This document shows positions 26,471 through 35,479 of a stretch of 64,000 bases of DNA, piece by piece. Positions within the stretch are counted from its first letter, which is position 1. Every line of letters begins with the position of its first letter. Origin of the DNA: Vibrio qingdaonensis. Lineage in GTDB: Bacteria > Pseudomonadota > Gammaproteobacteria > Enterobacterales > Vibrionaceae. Under the pieces are notes generated by a model. That model searched no databases. It saw nothing but the letters and a program-made list of their open reading frames with translations, and was not told the origin of the DNA. The translations under genes were made by a program, and so were the position numbers. The stretch lies in the NCBI RefSeq assembly GCF_026191675.1, contig NZ_JAKRRY010000024.1, forward strand, positions 27,990 through 91,989. The letters are read 5' to 3'.

Positions 26471-27549
26471 TATTCGTGTCCTTCATTTTTTGCGTCAGAA
26501 GAGGATGTCCCTGCAAGGGGTAAGCACATGGTAAAACACGCACCGTCGCCTTCTTCCGATATCAATTCAAGTCGGCCTTCATGAGCACGACAAACCATTT
26601 GTACCACAGCAAGACCGAGTCCAGTCCCTTGCGAACGAGTGGTAAAAAAGGGTTCCATAATTCGTTGCTGAAGCTCTTTCGGGATGCCAGGTCCATTGTC
26701 CTGTATCGAGATTTTTAGTTCGTCATTCACCGGGCGAAAAAACACGTCAACTTGCGATTCTTTGCCACTAATTTGCACCGCATTTAACACTAAATTACTT
26801 AGCGCAGATGCTATTGCATTGGCATTCCCTAGTAGCTCAACGTCGTCATGTTCAACTTCAATAAAGTAATCGATATGATTACTTTTTAAGGTTGTCTCTA
26901 CCATGGGCTGGTATTCTGCGACTAAGTCCTTTAAAGAAAACCTTTGTACCACTTTGTTGTCGCCACCTTTGGCAAACAACAACATGTCATTCACCTGCTT
27001 TTCTAAATCATGCAGTCGATCAACCAGCTTCATTTGAAAACGTGAGCGAGTGGCATCATTGAGATTAGGAGCCCCCAAATTTGAGGCATAGAGCATAGCG
27101 CTAGATAGCGGCGTACGAACCTGATGGGCCAATGACGCAACCATTCGACCCAGCGAGGATAAGCGCTGTAAATCACTCACCCTGGATTGTAGTAAGCGAG
27201 TTTCGGTGAGATCGGTAATGAGAATTAACTGGCCTGTTGAAGAAGCTGAAATAGCCAAACGTACCTTACGACCATTACGTAACGACACTTCATGCCCATC
27301 GTCTTCTTTGGGATCAAACACAACCTGAATAAGATGAAACCATTTTTGTCCAACTAACGGTAGCTCTAGAATTCGATGGGCTTCTGGGTTGGCTTCCCTA
27401 ACCACTCCTTGCGTATCGAGCAAAATCACACCAGCAGGCATCGCTTCTATCACTTGTTGATAGCGTTCCACCTGAGATTCTAAGGAATCTAAATGCGAGG
27501 AGGACGGTGGAGTAGTCGGCTCTACGGCGTCACTAGGCGACGAGTTCAT
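26470..27549 (-). CDS. flrB: FlrB (FlaL), cytoplasmic histidine kinase for FlrC
   Basis: I choose ATG 27549 (MNSSPSDAV), preceded by AAGGAA; the frame to 27615 would run into the terminator-promoter region. The product of about 359 residues has a PAS domain (about 40-105, VIEAMPAGVILLDTQGVVREA), a HisKA domain with the phospho-His in LAHQVRTPLSS, and an ATPase with NLVLNAVQ, DNGPGIP and GTGLGLA. There is no membrane segment, so it is a cytoplasmic kinase that phosphorylates FlrC. It has its own sigma54 promoter. Confidence 0.94.
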   Translation of the reverse strand: MNSSPSDAVEPTTPPSSSHLDSLESQVERYQQVIEAMPAGVILLDTQGVVREANPEAHRILELPLVGQKWFHLIQVVFDPKEDDGHEVSLRNGRKVRLAISASSTGQLILITDLTETRLLQSRVSDLQRLSSLGRMVASLAHQVRTPLSSAMLYASNLGAPNLNDATRSRFQMKLVDRLHDLEKQVNDMLLFAKGGDNKVVQRFSLKDLVAEYQPMVETTLKSNHIDYFIEVEHDDVELLGNANAIASALSNLVLNAVQISGKESQVDVFFRPVNDELKISIQDNGPGIPKELQQRIMEPFFTTRSQGTGLGLAVVQMVCRAHEGRLELISEEGDGACFTMCLPLAGTSSSDAKNEGHE

Positions 27550-27616
27550 GAGTGAGGCATTCCTTTTGTTATCCCAACGACAGAGGGCAAGCGCCCTTAG
27601 AATATACAGTCCCATA

Positions 27617-27664
27617 AAAAACTTAAGCCCGGTAATGCAAAAAGCATACCAGGCTTAAGTTTTT
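27617..27664 (-). terminator. Terminator hairpin after flrA, symmetrical
   Basis: Arms AAAAACTTAAGCC (27617-27629) and GGCTTAAGTTTTT (27652-27664) are perfectly complementary, and the stem continues inward through GGTA/TACC and TGC/GCA with one mismatch and one bulge. A T-run follows on the minus strand, so it ends the flrA transcript; the design could work on both strands. The flrB sigma54 promoter fills its upper stem and loop. Confidence 0.9.
27636..27651 (-). promoter_or_regulatory. Sigma54 promoter of flrBC, inside a terminator hairpin
   Basis: The minus strand reads TGGTATGCTTTTTGCA with exact spacing. The predicted start is near 27624, in the distal arm of the flrA terminator, so the flrB transcript would contain only the second arm and would not form the hairpin itself. 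Confidence 0.82.
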
Positions 27665-27729
27665 GTTTTTTAACAATTTAACAGCGTCAAAAAAATGTCG
27701 CACGCCAATTTCACGTGACAGCGATCACA

Positions 27730-29190
27730 TTAGCGATTGAGGCTGTACTTACGCATTTTTTCAACTAAAGTCGTTCGTCGCATACCCAACATATCTGCCG
27801 CTCGCGCAACAATACCATCTTGTGCATCTAACGCCTGGTTAATCATATTGACTTCCAGTTCCGCGAGCATTTCTTTCAGGTTGACGCCTTCAGGAGGCAG
27901 TGCCTGCGGGGCATTATAGTCATCAAGTTGTGGCTCATTAAGGCTAAAATTATCAGCAAAAATGCTATCCAATGCATCGCGCTCTTGTTCTTCCACCGAT
28001 TTAAAGATATTCATCTCTGGCTGGAACTCAGGAATGTCACTGTAGCGATACTTCACTGGAAGATGGTTAACATCAACCAAACTATTTGGATAAAGAATAA
28101 CCATTCGCTCTACCAAGTTCGCTAACTCACGAACATTGCCGGGCCAATCATGTTCCATTAGAGAGTTAACCGAACGAGGGGCAAAGCAGATGGGCTGACC
28201 ACCTTCTGCTTCCAAGCGCGTAAGCAATTCTTGAAGCAATAATGGAATATCTTCTTTACGATCTTTGAGCGATGGCATTTCAATAGGAAACACATTAAGT
28301 CGGTAAAACAGATCTTCACGGAAATCGCCACGCTGAATCATACTTTCTAGGTTGCGATGCGTTGCAGCCACTATGCGAACATTGGCTTTTAGCACCGCAG
28401 TCCCACCAACACGTTCAAACACACGCTCTTGTAACACTCGCAGTAGCTTCACCTGCATCGACATCGGCATGTCGCCAATTTCGTCCAAGAATAAAGTGCC
28501 ACCTTCGGCTAACTCAAAACGCCCTTTACGAGAGGTAATCGCGCCCGTAAACGCCCCTTTCTCATGACCAAACAGTTCACTTTCTAATAAATCGGGTGGA
28601 ATTGCGCCACAGTTAATGGGTACAAACGGCCCACCTCGACGACTTGAGTGGTAATGAATATTGCGGGCAACCACTTCTTTGCCAGTACCTGACTCGCCTA
28701 AAATGAGAACATTAGCCTCAGAATTGGCCACTTGCTCGATAAGATGCCTCACATCTTGAATGCCTTTGCTTTGACCAACAAGGCTTCTAAAAAGTGTGTT
28801 TTTCCGAGTATTGGAAGGTACTTGTACCCCTTTGCGACCAAGGAACTCTTGGCAGTGACGCAACGCATCACTCAGCTGTGGATAGTTGAGTGGAAGTTCT
28901 AACTCACCAACATAATTAGTTAATGGTTCCACAGCCCCAGTGAATTCACTCGTCACTAACAGTGGGATATGGTTGGAATGAGACAATTGGGTGAGTAAGG
29001 CGTCAGAAAACGTAGGGTGTGCTAATGCCCCTACAATACACCCTGACCAGGCTTGCGACCAATCAACTTGCTGTATGTCACTCGAAGGAATGGTGACACA
29101 ATGTTCGCCGACAAACTCTAAAATAGTATTTAGATTCGTTCGAATTTGCTCATCGTCAGCGATGACGAGTAGTTTAGCTAAGCCATGCAT
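27730..29190 (-). CDS. flrA: FlrA (FlaK), master sigma54 activator of flagellar genes
   Basis: The 486-residue protein has an atypical N-terminal receiver-like FleQ domain (1-120) whose expected phosphorylation site reads CIVGAL, so no Asp is present; an AAA+ domain with Walker A LGESGTGKE and sigma54-contact loop GAFTGA; and a C-terminal Fis-type helix (ARAADMLGMRRTTLVEKMRKY). FlrA heads the cascade, switching on flrBC, fliE, flhA and others, and in Vibrio it is inhibited by cyclic di-GMP and FlhG. It is monocistronic here, ended by the hairpin at 27617-27664. Confidence 0.95.
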   Translation of the reverse strand: MHGLAKLLVIADDEQIRTNLNTILEFVGEHCVTIPSSDIQQVDWSQAWSGCIVGALAHPTFSDALLTQLSHSNHIPLLVTSEFTGAVEPLTNYVGELELPLNYPQLSDALRHCQEFLGRKGVQVPSNTRKNTLFRSLVGQSKGIQDVRHLIEQVANSEANVLILGESGTGKEVVARNIHYHSSRRGGPFVPINCGAIPPDLLESELFGHEKGAFTGAITSRKGRFELAEGGTLFLDEIGDMPMSMQVKLLRVLQERVFERVGGTAVLKANVRIVAATHRNLESMIQRGDFREDLFYRLNVFPIEMPSLKDRKEDIPLLLQELLTRLEAEGGQPICFAPRSVNSLMEHDWPGNVRELANLVERMVILYPNSLVDVNHLPVKYRYSDIPEFQPEMNIFKSVEEQERDALDSIFADNFSLNEPQLDDYNAPQALPPEGVNLKEMLAELEVNMINQALDAQDGIVARAADMLGMRRTTLVEKMRKYSLNR

Positions 29191-29323
29191 CTTTTGAGAT
29201 TAATGCCTCGATAAAAAGTACGGCCAAAGTGACGTCAAATATCTGTCATGCTGAGCCTAGAGGACAGCACATTTTCCAGCGCTCATTTATAAATTTAATT
29301 TTATAAAATAAGTAATTAGAGAC

Positions 29324-29353
29324 AAAAAAACGCCATCTGGCATTGGATGGCGT
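29324..29353 (-). terminator. Terminator after fliS
   Basis: ACGCCATC and GATGGCGT pair perfectly over an eight-base loop at 29330-29353, followed on the minus strand by seven T residues. It ends the flaG-fliD-flaI-fliS transcript and isolates it from flrA. Confidence 0.9.
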
Positions 29354-29418
29354 CTATTCTATTGACAATAACCTTATAAGGCAACTTCATCGCGGCGAGA
29401 TTAAGAGGTTAATTCCGC

Positions 29419-29826
29419 TTAAATCCCAACTTCTTCTGCCGTTAAATTATGGAAACCTGCAGGGATTTGATCCCAAGCCGACTTAATTTCCCTGATAATG
29501 TCGATAACATCGTCGATTGGTTGAGGATTATTCTCGTGATTGGCTTCTGTGATCTGTGTGATCATAAACTCATATAATTGATCAAGATTCTTGGCAATAT
29601 CTCCACCATCATCCATTGATAAGCAACTACGAAGTGCGATGATGATGTCCAAGGCTTTGCCAATACGCTCACCTTTGACAGGAATATTGCCTTGCTGCAT
29701 CGCCGCTTTCGCTTGGATCAGTCTTTCAATAGCACCACCCATCAACATCTGGATAACTTTGTGCGGTGAGGCAGCGCTTAATTGGCTGTCTACTGATACT
29801 TTCTTATATGCTTGCAATGAACCACG
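29419..29826 (-). CDS. fliS: FliS, flagellin export chaperone
   Basis: Start ATG 29826 (MRGSLQAYKKVSVDSQL) has AGAGGAT just before it and gives 135 residues, the FliS length; the longer frame to 29880 overlaps flaI. The helical protein carries the FliS pattern SPHKVIQMLMGGAIERLIQAK near 20-40 and GERIGKALDIIIALRSCL. FliS binds the C-terminal helix of flagellins and keeps them unfolded for export. It ends its operon. Confidence 0.94.
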   Translation of the reverse strand, partial: RGSLQAYKKVSVDSQLSAASPHKVIQMLMGGAIERLIQAKAAMQQGNIPVKGERIGKALDIIIALRSCLSMDDGGDIAKNLDQLYEFMITQITEANHENNPQPIDDVIDIIREIKSAWDQIPAGFHNLTAEEVGI

Positions 29827-29839
29827 CATCACTATCCTC

Positions 29840-30142
29840 TCAAATAAATTTTTGGTACTGCTGCAGCGACTTTTTACCATGTCGGAATTTCCGCAGCGAC
29901 AGTCCCAATTGTTCGGTTTTAGAATGCATCTTCGCGGTAACCTGCTTGGTCTCTTCCACCGCTAAGCGCCACTCTTCACTCTGCTTTAGACGAGGATTGC
30001 GCTCACAAGCCGCAATCAACGTTTTTATAATGTGTTCTCTTATATCGACCAAGGCATGAATTTCTTCAGTATTTAACTCAAGATTATCTAAATGCGATAG
30101 TAATTGGTGATCTGTGTCACGCAGTCGGTCAAATATCGTCAC
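29840..30142 (-). CDS. flaI: FlaI, small FliT-like chaperone
   Basis: The 100-residue helical, charged protein lies between fliD and fliS, exactly where Vibrio has flaI, the position occupied by fliT (the FliD chaperone) in enterics. The sequence has no other recognisable domain (visible helices around NTEEIHALVDIREHIIKTL and LRKFRHGKKSLQQYQ). By position I infer a chaperone for the filament cap; direct family similarity to FliT is weak. Confidence 0.8.
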   Translation of the reverse strand: MTIFDRLRDTDHQLLSHLDNLELNTEEIHALVDIREHIIKTLIAACERNPRLKQSEEWRLAVEETKQVTAKMHSKTEQLGLSLRKFRHGKKSLQQYQKFI

Positions 30143-30197
30143 TCATCCTGCCTTTTTCTTTCATTAACAGTACGTTATATGTACTACACCGTAAAAC

Positions 30198-32147
30198 TCA
30201 AGACAGCGCGTTCATCATGCCCGCAAGCTGCGATTGCATCTTGCCTGTCGCATCTTGCATCGCCGCAAATTTATCGTGAGTGCGTTTTTCCAACCCTTCC
30301 ATGCGTCGATTTAGCGTGGTTTGATCATCGTTTAAGCTGTAGTTTCGCTCCGTCAGGCTCTTCTCCCGTGTTCGAATTGAACCCGTCACGCCCGTCATGC
30401 TGTGAATAGCGTCTTCAACCTTTTTCGCAAAACCATTGTTGCCGCCGAAGAAGTCTTCCAGCTTATTAAAATTATTGTTGAGTTGCTTATCAAGCATTTG
30501 ATAATTGATCTCAAGGTTACCCTGCCTCGTGGTCGTAATACCAAATTCAGTCAAGGTTTTTAGATCGTCAGGCGCCCCTTCAACCGCACTTGAAAAAACA
30601 CTTTTCAAGCGGGAGTCAGCACTACGAACGACACTATCACCGGACAATGGCCCCACCTGCCCCGTCGCCGGGTCGACTTTCGCGAGATCAGCGGATACTT
30701 GATAAAACTGATTATAGGCAGCAACAAACTGCTCAATATCGGCTCGAACGCTTTGTCTGTCGTATTCAACACCAATTTCCGCAGGGCGCTCTCCAGGTTG
30801 AGTTGTGCCCTTCAACGTGAGGTCAACACCTTCAATCGCATCTTCAATGACGTTGTTACTGCTCGCAAGCTCAGCGACACCGTCAAGCACCACTATTGAA
30901 TCCTGTGCACTTTGTACTTCTGCCATACCTTTATAGATTTGCAGTGAACGCTGCGCTTCCGCAAGTTCAGCTTGAGCCGTCTCCACTTTCTCGATTCGCT
31001 CACGCTCTTCTGGGGTGAGCTTTTCGCGCTCTAGCTTTTTCGCTTCTGCTTCTGTCATGTCGCCTTCTGCGACCGCTTTAGCGATTGCCGCCTTTTCTGC
31101 TTCAAGCTCTTGTTCTAATTTAGCTTGTGCTTCTTTTGGCGTGACATAGGAGTCGGTCAATGTACCGGAGGCAGTATTACTCCAGCCAGGTACTTCTTTC
31201 GATTTTTCTAGCGCTTTTTCATCCAGTTCAGGTTCCGGTGCTTGATACGAATCCATCAGAGTGCCAGATGCGGTTTCCGTCCAACCGGGAATGGTATCCT
31301 CTGGGCGGCCAGAATTTGCCTCTTTGCCCTTTTGATTAGCATCGTCGTTAGCTTGCTCACTATCCTTAACTTGTGAGCCTTCCTCAGCTTGGGTGCTTTC
31401 GGCTTGTTGCGCTTGTGCACTTGGATCGTCGCTAGTCACCGCATCTTGCGCTGACTCTACGCTATCTTGAGGGGGCAAGCCCAATAAGGCGAGGGCTTCT
31501 GATTGTGCATGTTCAAGCTGTTTAACCCGCTGCTCTATCGTCTTATATTCAAAACGATATAAGTCATCGCCTGGCTCTGCCTCAACGTTGATAAGAATAC
31601 TTTTCTCAGCACCAGATTGGTTAGCGGCGACAATCAAACGAGGGCCGTTCATATCTTTAATGACTGAGGCGCGAATACCGGGGTTATCTCGGGATCCATT
31701 GATCGCTCGAACGACATCAATGAGTTTGGAATTTTTGCCTAGGGAGAGGTCGAAGCTGTCTTCGCCAAGGGAAATTTGCAACTTGCCGGGTCCAAAACGA
31801 GCATCTTCTGGCACCACGTCAGACGCCACTTTGTGACTCTGGGCAAGTTGCAATACATCGACTGCATATTTGCCAGCAATTGCTTCAGTTGAAGCGGTCG
31901 CTGTGACAATACTCTCTTCAGAAGTGTCTACGCTGCGCACTGCAAACGCTTTTTCCTGACGAAAGTTTGCCATTAGGTTTTTCATCGTATCTAGTGACTC
32001 TCTGAGCCGCCCATAGGCACTGATACTGGAATCAATTTTAGTGCGTTCATAGTCAATACGTTGCTGTTTAGGCACACGTTCTGCGTTGACTATTTTGCTC
32101 ACCATGGAATTGATATCCATGCCAGAAGACATCCCTATCGGGCCCAT
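30198..32147 (-). CDS. fliD: FliD, filament cap protein with long inserted segment
   Basis: I take ATG 32147 (MGPIGMSSGMDINSMVSKIV), which matches FliD N-termini, giving 649 residues; the frame to 32195 adds an unlikely leader. The N-terminal D0/D1 part (about 1-200) and the C-terminal D0/D1 part (from about 430, VVLDGVAELASSNNVIEDA on) are standard. Between them lies an acidic, Glu/Ala/Gln-rich insertion with two copies of PGWxxTASGTLxDSY, 33 residues apart. FliD pentamers cap the filament and fold incoming flagellin; the insertion would face outward. The gene lies between flaG and flaI. Confidence 0.93.
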   Translation of the reverse strand: MGPIGMSSGMDINSMVSKIVNAERVPKQQRIDYERTKIDSSISAYGRLRESLDTMKNLMANFRQEKAFAVRSVDTSEESIVTATASTEAIAGKYAVDVLQLAQSHKVASDVVPEDARFGPGKLQISLGEDSFDLSLGKNSKLIDVVRAINGSRDNPGIRASVIKDMNGPRLIVAANQSGAEKSILINVEAEPGDDLYRFEYKTIEQRVKQLEHAQSEALALLGLPPQDSVESAQDAVTSDDPSAQAQQAESTQAEEGSQVKDSEQANDDANQKGKEANSGRPEDTIPGWTETASGTLMDSYQAPEPELDEKALEKSKEVPGWSNTASGTLTDSYVTPKEAQAKLEQELEAEKAAIAKAVAEGDMTEAEAKKLEREKLTPEERERIEKVETAQAELAEAQRSLQIYKGMAEVQSAQDSIVVLDGVAELASSNNVIEDAIEGVDLTLKGTTQPGERPAEIGVEYDRQSVRADIEQFVAAYNQFYQVSADLAKVDPATGQVGPLSGDSVVRSADSRLKSVFSSAVEGAPDDLKTLTEFGITTTRQGNLEINYQMLDKQLNNNFNKLEDFFGGNNGFAKKVEDAIHSMTGVTGSIRTREKSLTERNYSLNDDQTTLNRRMEGLEKRTHDKFAAMQDATGKMQSQLAGMMNALS

Positions 32148-32214
32148 ATTCACCAAACCACTTCGAAAGTAATACACGATCGTCACGCAATGCACTCACG
32201 CGTGACATATTCAA

Positions 32215-32676
32215 TTAAACTCGCATATCGATACTGACAGAGGCGTGTTTTTCAAGGCGTTCGAGTACGACGAGTAAGTCTTCATCAGGGACCTGGCGGA
32301 TAATCTCACCGGTATCATTGGCAATAATAGTGACAATATGACGCCCTGAATCTTCATCCATGCGAATCGATAAACTCGTATTCAACGTGGTTAAAAATTC
32401 ATCCAAGCGTTCCACCATCTTTTCACGCTCGACATCATTGAGATCTCGGCGCTCTTTGGCAATCTGCTGAATAACTTCGGAAGTCTTATCATCTGATAAC
32501 GCTTCACTCTCGACTTTTTTGCTTGGGTTGACCGTTTGATTTGGCGCTAATTTGCTCGCCAATATCTCATTGGGCTTCCCTTGCGCTGACGCACTTGTTG
32601 TATTCTTTGATGCAATTTCTGTGCCACTAGAAGAGGCAAAAGGCTGAATGTTCGATGCGTAGGATGAAATATCCAT
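32215..32676 (-). CDS. flaG: FlaG, filament-length related protein
   Basis: The 153-residue protein has a variable Ser/Lys-rich N-terminal half and the conserved FlaG C-terminal half (LDEFLTTLNTSLSIRMDEDS, HIVTIIANDTGEIIRQVPDEDLLVVLERL). FlaG proteins influence filament length and lie between flagellin and fliD genes in Vibrio. It is the first gene of flaG-fliD-flaI-fliS. A promoter in the 133 bp before it is not clear; a possible sigma54 site there has a poor -12 box. Confidence 0.92.
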   Translation of the reverse strand: MDISSYASNIQPFASSSGTEIASKNTTSASAQGKPNEILASKLAPNQTVNPSKKVESEALSDDKTSEVIQQIAKERRDLNDVEREKMVERLDEFLTTLNTSLSIRMDEDSGRHIVTIIANDTGEIIRQVPDEDLLVVLERLEKHASVSIDMRV

Positions 32677-32809
32677 AACAGTCTCCCGTTTCTAACCTTA
32701 ATTGCCCAATGCCACCTCATATCCAAATGAATAATGAAATGACATTGGAAATCAACGACTGTCACGGACAGCCGCTAATACGATTTGCCTAAGGTTGTCT
32801 TGCCTAGAA

Positions 32810-33940
32810 TTAACCTAGTAAGCTCAATGCAGCTGAAGGCGATTGTTTCGCTTGTGCAAGGATTGAAGTACTTGCTTGTTGCAAGATTTGGTTCTTCGTC
32901 ATTGCCGTTGTTTCTTTCGCGTAGTCCGTGTCTTTAATACGGCTATTTGATGCATTTACATTCTCATTGATGTTGCTGAGGTTGTTAATCGCATGATCAA
33001 AACGGTTTTGGAAAGCACCTAAAGAAGCACGCTCTGAGTCAACATTTTTTAGTGCGCCATCAATAATCGCGACCGCTTCTTGAGCGCCGCCAACAGATGT
33101 CACATCAATGTCTTTTACCGTCACGTCTTTTGCATCGCCAATCGTTAAATCAGACGCTAGACTGCCACCAAATTCAACTTCGCCCGCTACTTTTTGAGTA
33201 GCAGCAAATAATTGCATTTTGCCATCTTCACTGACCGATGCTTTGACATCTGAGCTTTGGCCATTGATGTAGGTTGCAAGCTGTTCAATGTCGTCGCCTT
33301 GTTTTGCACTGATCGACAATTCAACTTCTTCACCTTGCTTATTGGTGTACTTCATTGTCAGATCGGCACCAGCATCAACGCGCCAGCTTGCATCTTTACC
33401 TTCTTCCGATGCGTAGCTCTTGCCACCCATCGCAGCAGTATCAGAACGCATGCTGCTCATCGAAAGCATAACCGCTTCGCCAGAATCTGCGCCAATTTGG
33501 AAAGATTGCGTACCGTAAGTACCGTTAAGTAGACGATTGCCACCAAATGATGTGGTTTCTGCAATACGGTTTAATTCATCGTTTAGCGCCGTGACTTCTT
33601 CTTGAATTGCCACACGCTCTGACTTGGAGTTCGAACCATTGGCGGATTGTAGGGAAAGGTCACGCATACGTTGCAGGATGTTAGTAGATTCATCCATTGC
33701 ACCTTCCGCAGTTTGTGCAATTGAGATACCGTCATTGGCATTTTTCACTGCCATATCTAAACCACGGCTTTGCGCATTCAAACGGTTTGAGATTTGTAGA
33801 CCCGCAGCGTCATCTTTTGCGCTGTTGATTTTGTAGCCAGAAGACAGACGCTCCATTGACTTAGTTGTGTTCTCTGCAGCGGTATTTAGATAGCGCTGAG
33901 CAGTCATTGCAGACACGTTAGTGTTTACATTAATCGCCAT
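32810..33940 (-). CDS. Flagellin, first of three
   Basis: The 376-residue flagellin starts MAINVNTNVSAMTAQRYL and ends ILAQAKQSPSAALSLLG. The D0/D1 halves (about 1-145 and 285-376) are near-identical to the neighbouring flagellins, while the centre (about 165-270) varies. It has its own sigma28 promoter at 34028-34054 and a good GGAG ribosome site, so it is a late gene. In Vibrio, several sigma28-dependent flagellins accompany one sigma54-dependent main flagellin. I leave the letter name open, as flaB, flaD and flaE-type genes cannot be separated by eye. Confidence 0.95.
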   Translation of the reverse strand: MAINVNTNVSAMTAQRYLNTAAENTTKSMERLSSGYKINSAKDDAAGLQISNRLNAQSRGLDMAVKNANDGISIAQTAEGAMDESTNILQRMRDLSLQSANGSNSKSERVAIQEEVTALNDELNRIAETTSFGGNRLLNGTYGTQSFQIGADSGEAVMLSMSSMRSDTAAMGGKSYASEEGKDASWRVDAGADLTMKYTNKQGEEVELSISAKQGDDIEQLATYINGQSSDVKASVSEDGKMQLFAATQKVAGEVEFGGSLASDLTIGDAKDVTVKDIDVTSVGGAQEAVAIIDGALKNVDSERASLGAFQNRFDHAINNLSNINENVNASNSRIKDTDYAKETTAMTKNQILQQASTSILAQAKQSPSAALSLLG

Positions 33941-34027
33941 ATATAGATCTCCTTAGGCATTTTAGGTAGATGGCCGCCGAGTCTCTCACCTCACGTTGGC
34001 ACATCTATATCATTTCTCTCATTCCCT

Positions 34028-34054
34028 TTAACGGCGACGGTTTTAGAACCTTTA
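34028..34054 (-). promoter_or_regulatory. Sigma28 (FliA) promoter of the first flagellin
   Basis: On the minus strand TAAA (34054-34051) is followed after exactly 15 bases by GCCGTTAA (34035-34028), one base from the FliA -10 consensus GCCGATAA. Confidence 0.88.
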
Positions 34055-34162
34055 GCAAAAAAAAACGATTTTTGACTAATTAATTCAATTGATTGGGCAA
34101 ATGTGATCCTGATCTGAAATACAAACAAGTATGGCGTTTTGTTGAGTATTTGCATAAAAGCA

Positions 34163-34191
34163 AAAAACCAGAGCTCAAGGCTCTGGTTTTT
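34163..34191 (-). terminator. Bidirectional-type terminator after the second flagellin
   Basis: AAAAACCAGAGC and GCTCTGGTTTTT are perfect 12-bp complements around a five-base loop. It lies 48 bp past the stop of the second flagellin gene and separates it from the promoter of the first. Confidence 0.93.
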
Positions 34192-34238
34192 ATCTTTAAA
34201 CGCTTAGTAGAAGTAAAGCGTATCGTTAACTCAAGTGC

Positions 34239-35372
34239 TTAACCTAGTAGGCTCATCGCGGCTTGAGGTGCTTGTTTTGCTTGCGCCAAAATTGAGCTTG
34301 AAGCTTGAGAAAGAATTTGATTCTTTGTCATCTCTGTTGTCTCTTTAGCGAAGTCAGTATCTTTAATACGGCTCTTCGATGCATTCACGTTTTCGTTAAT
34401 GTTATCAAGGTTGTTGATCGCATGGTCAAAACGGTTTTGGAATGCACCCAGCTCTGCACGGTGGCTATCAACGTATTTCAACGCAGAATCAAGAATCGCA
34501 ACCGACTCTTGTGCACCACCAACGCTTGTCACGTCAATCGTATTCACGGTTACCGCTTGGCCGTCTTGCATGCCTAGCTCACCCGCTAGTGAACCACCAA
34601 ACGACACTTCACCGTCTACTTTGTTAGTACCGGCAAACATTTGCAGTTGACCGTCTTCATTCACAGAAGCTTTGACTAGATCGGTTTGACCATTGATGTA
34701 AGTCGCTAGCTGCTCAATATCATCGCCTTCTTTTGCAGTAATCGCGATATTTTGCTCGGCGCCAAATGTATCCGTTAGCGTGATATTTAGCTCGTTAGAG
34801 CCTGCTGCTACGCTCCAATCTTTATCTTTGGCCTCAGCTGCTTGGTAGCTCGTGCCACCCATTTTAGCGTTATCTGAACGCATATCGTTCAGTGTCAGCA
34901 TAACGGCTTCGCCATTATCAGCACCGATTTGGAACGACTTCGTTCCGTGAGTGCCGTTTAGTAGTTTATTACCACCAAAAGATGTGGTTTCCGCGATACG
35001 ATTAAGCTCATCATTTAGCGCAGTCACTTCTTCTTGAATCGCCACGCGCTCAGATTTTGAGTTAGAACCATTTGAAGATTGCAGAGACAAATCACGCATA
35101 CGTTGCAAGATGTTTGTCGTCTCGTTCATTGCACCTTCAGCAGTTTGAGCAATCGAGATACCATCGTTGGCGTTACGCACTGCTACATCAAGACCACGGC
35201 TTTGTACGTTCAAGCGGTTAGAGATTTGTAGACCCGCAGCATCGTCTTTTGCACTGTTGATTTTAGAACCTGAAGCCAAACGCTCCATTGACGTCCCTTG
35301 CGCTTGACTTGCATTGTTTAGGTAACGCTGAGCGGTCATTGCCGATACGTTAGTATTTACGTTTACTGCCAT
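34239..35372 (-). CDS. Flagellin, second of three
   Basis: Start ATG 35372 (MAVNVNTNVSAMTAQRYL) is preceded by GGAG; the frame to 35429 adds an untypical 19 residues and is rejected. The 377-residue product has the usual conserved flagellin ends (LQISNRL, NANDGISIAQTAEGAM; C-terminal ILAQAKQAPQAAMSLLG) and a variable centre. It shares long identical stretches with the first flagellin, indicating tandem duplication. It has its own sigma28 promoter at 35453-35479 and its own terminator at 34163-34191, so it is a single-gene late transcript. Confidence 0.95.
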   Translation of the reverse strand: MAVNVNTNVSAMTAQRYLNNASQAQGTSMERLASGSKINSAKDDAAGLQISNRLNVQSRGLDVAVRNANDGISIAQTAEGAMNETTNILQRMRDLSLQSSNGSNSKSERVAIQEEVTALNDELNRIAETTSFGGNKLLNGTHGTKSFQIGADNGEAVMLTLNDMRSDNAKMGGTSYQAAEAKDKDWSVAAGSNELNITLTDTFGAEQNIAITAKEGDDIEQLATYINGQTDLVKASVNEDGQLQMFAGTNKVDGEVSFGGSLAGELGMQDGQAVTVNTIDVTSVGGAQESVAILDSALKYVDSHRAELGAFQNRFDHAINNLDNINENVNASKSRIKDTDFAKETTEMTKNQILSQASSSILAQAKQAPQAAMSLLG

Positions 35373-35452
35373 TGTTGTTTCTCCAATTGATTTTCCGGTG
35401 TAGCGGTTTCCGACGTCTCGGAAAACCAAGTAGTTCTCTCAAAGTTAATCCT

Positions 35453-35479
35453 TTAACGACGCGGTAATGAAAACCTTTA
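35453..35479 (-). promoter_or_regulatory. Sigma28 (FliA) promoter of the second flagellin
   Basis: On the minus strand TAAA (35479-35476) and GTCGTTAA (35460-35453) are separated by exactly 15 bases. The -10 box has two changes from GCCGATAA. Its layout copies that of the first flagellin promoter, including the GGTT after TAAA. Confidence 0.82.

Noticed and set aside
32715..32735. Possible sigma54 promoter before flaG (minus strand TGGATATGAGGTGGCA)
   Set aside because: GG-GC spacing is right, but neither the -24 (TGGATA) nor the -12 (GTGGCA) resembles the set in this locus.
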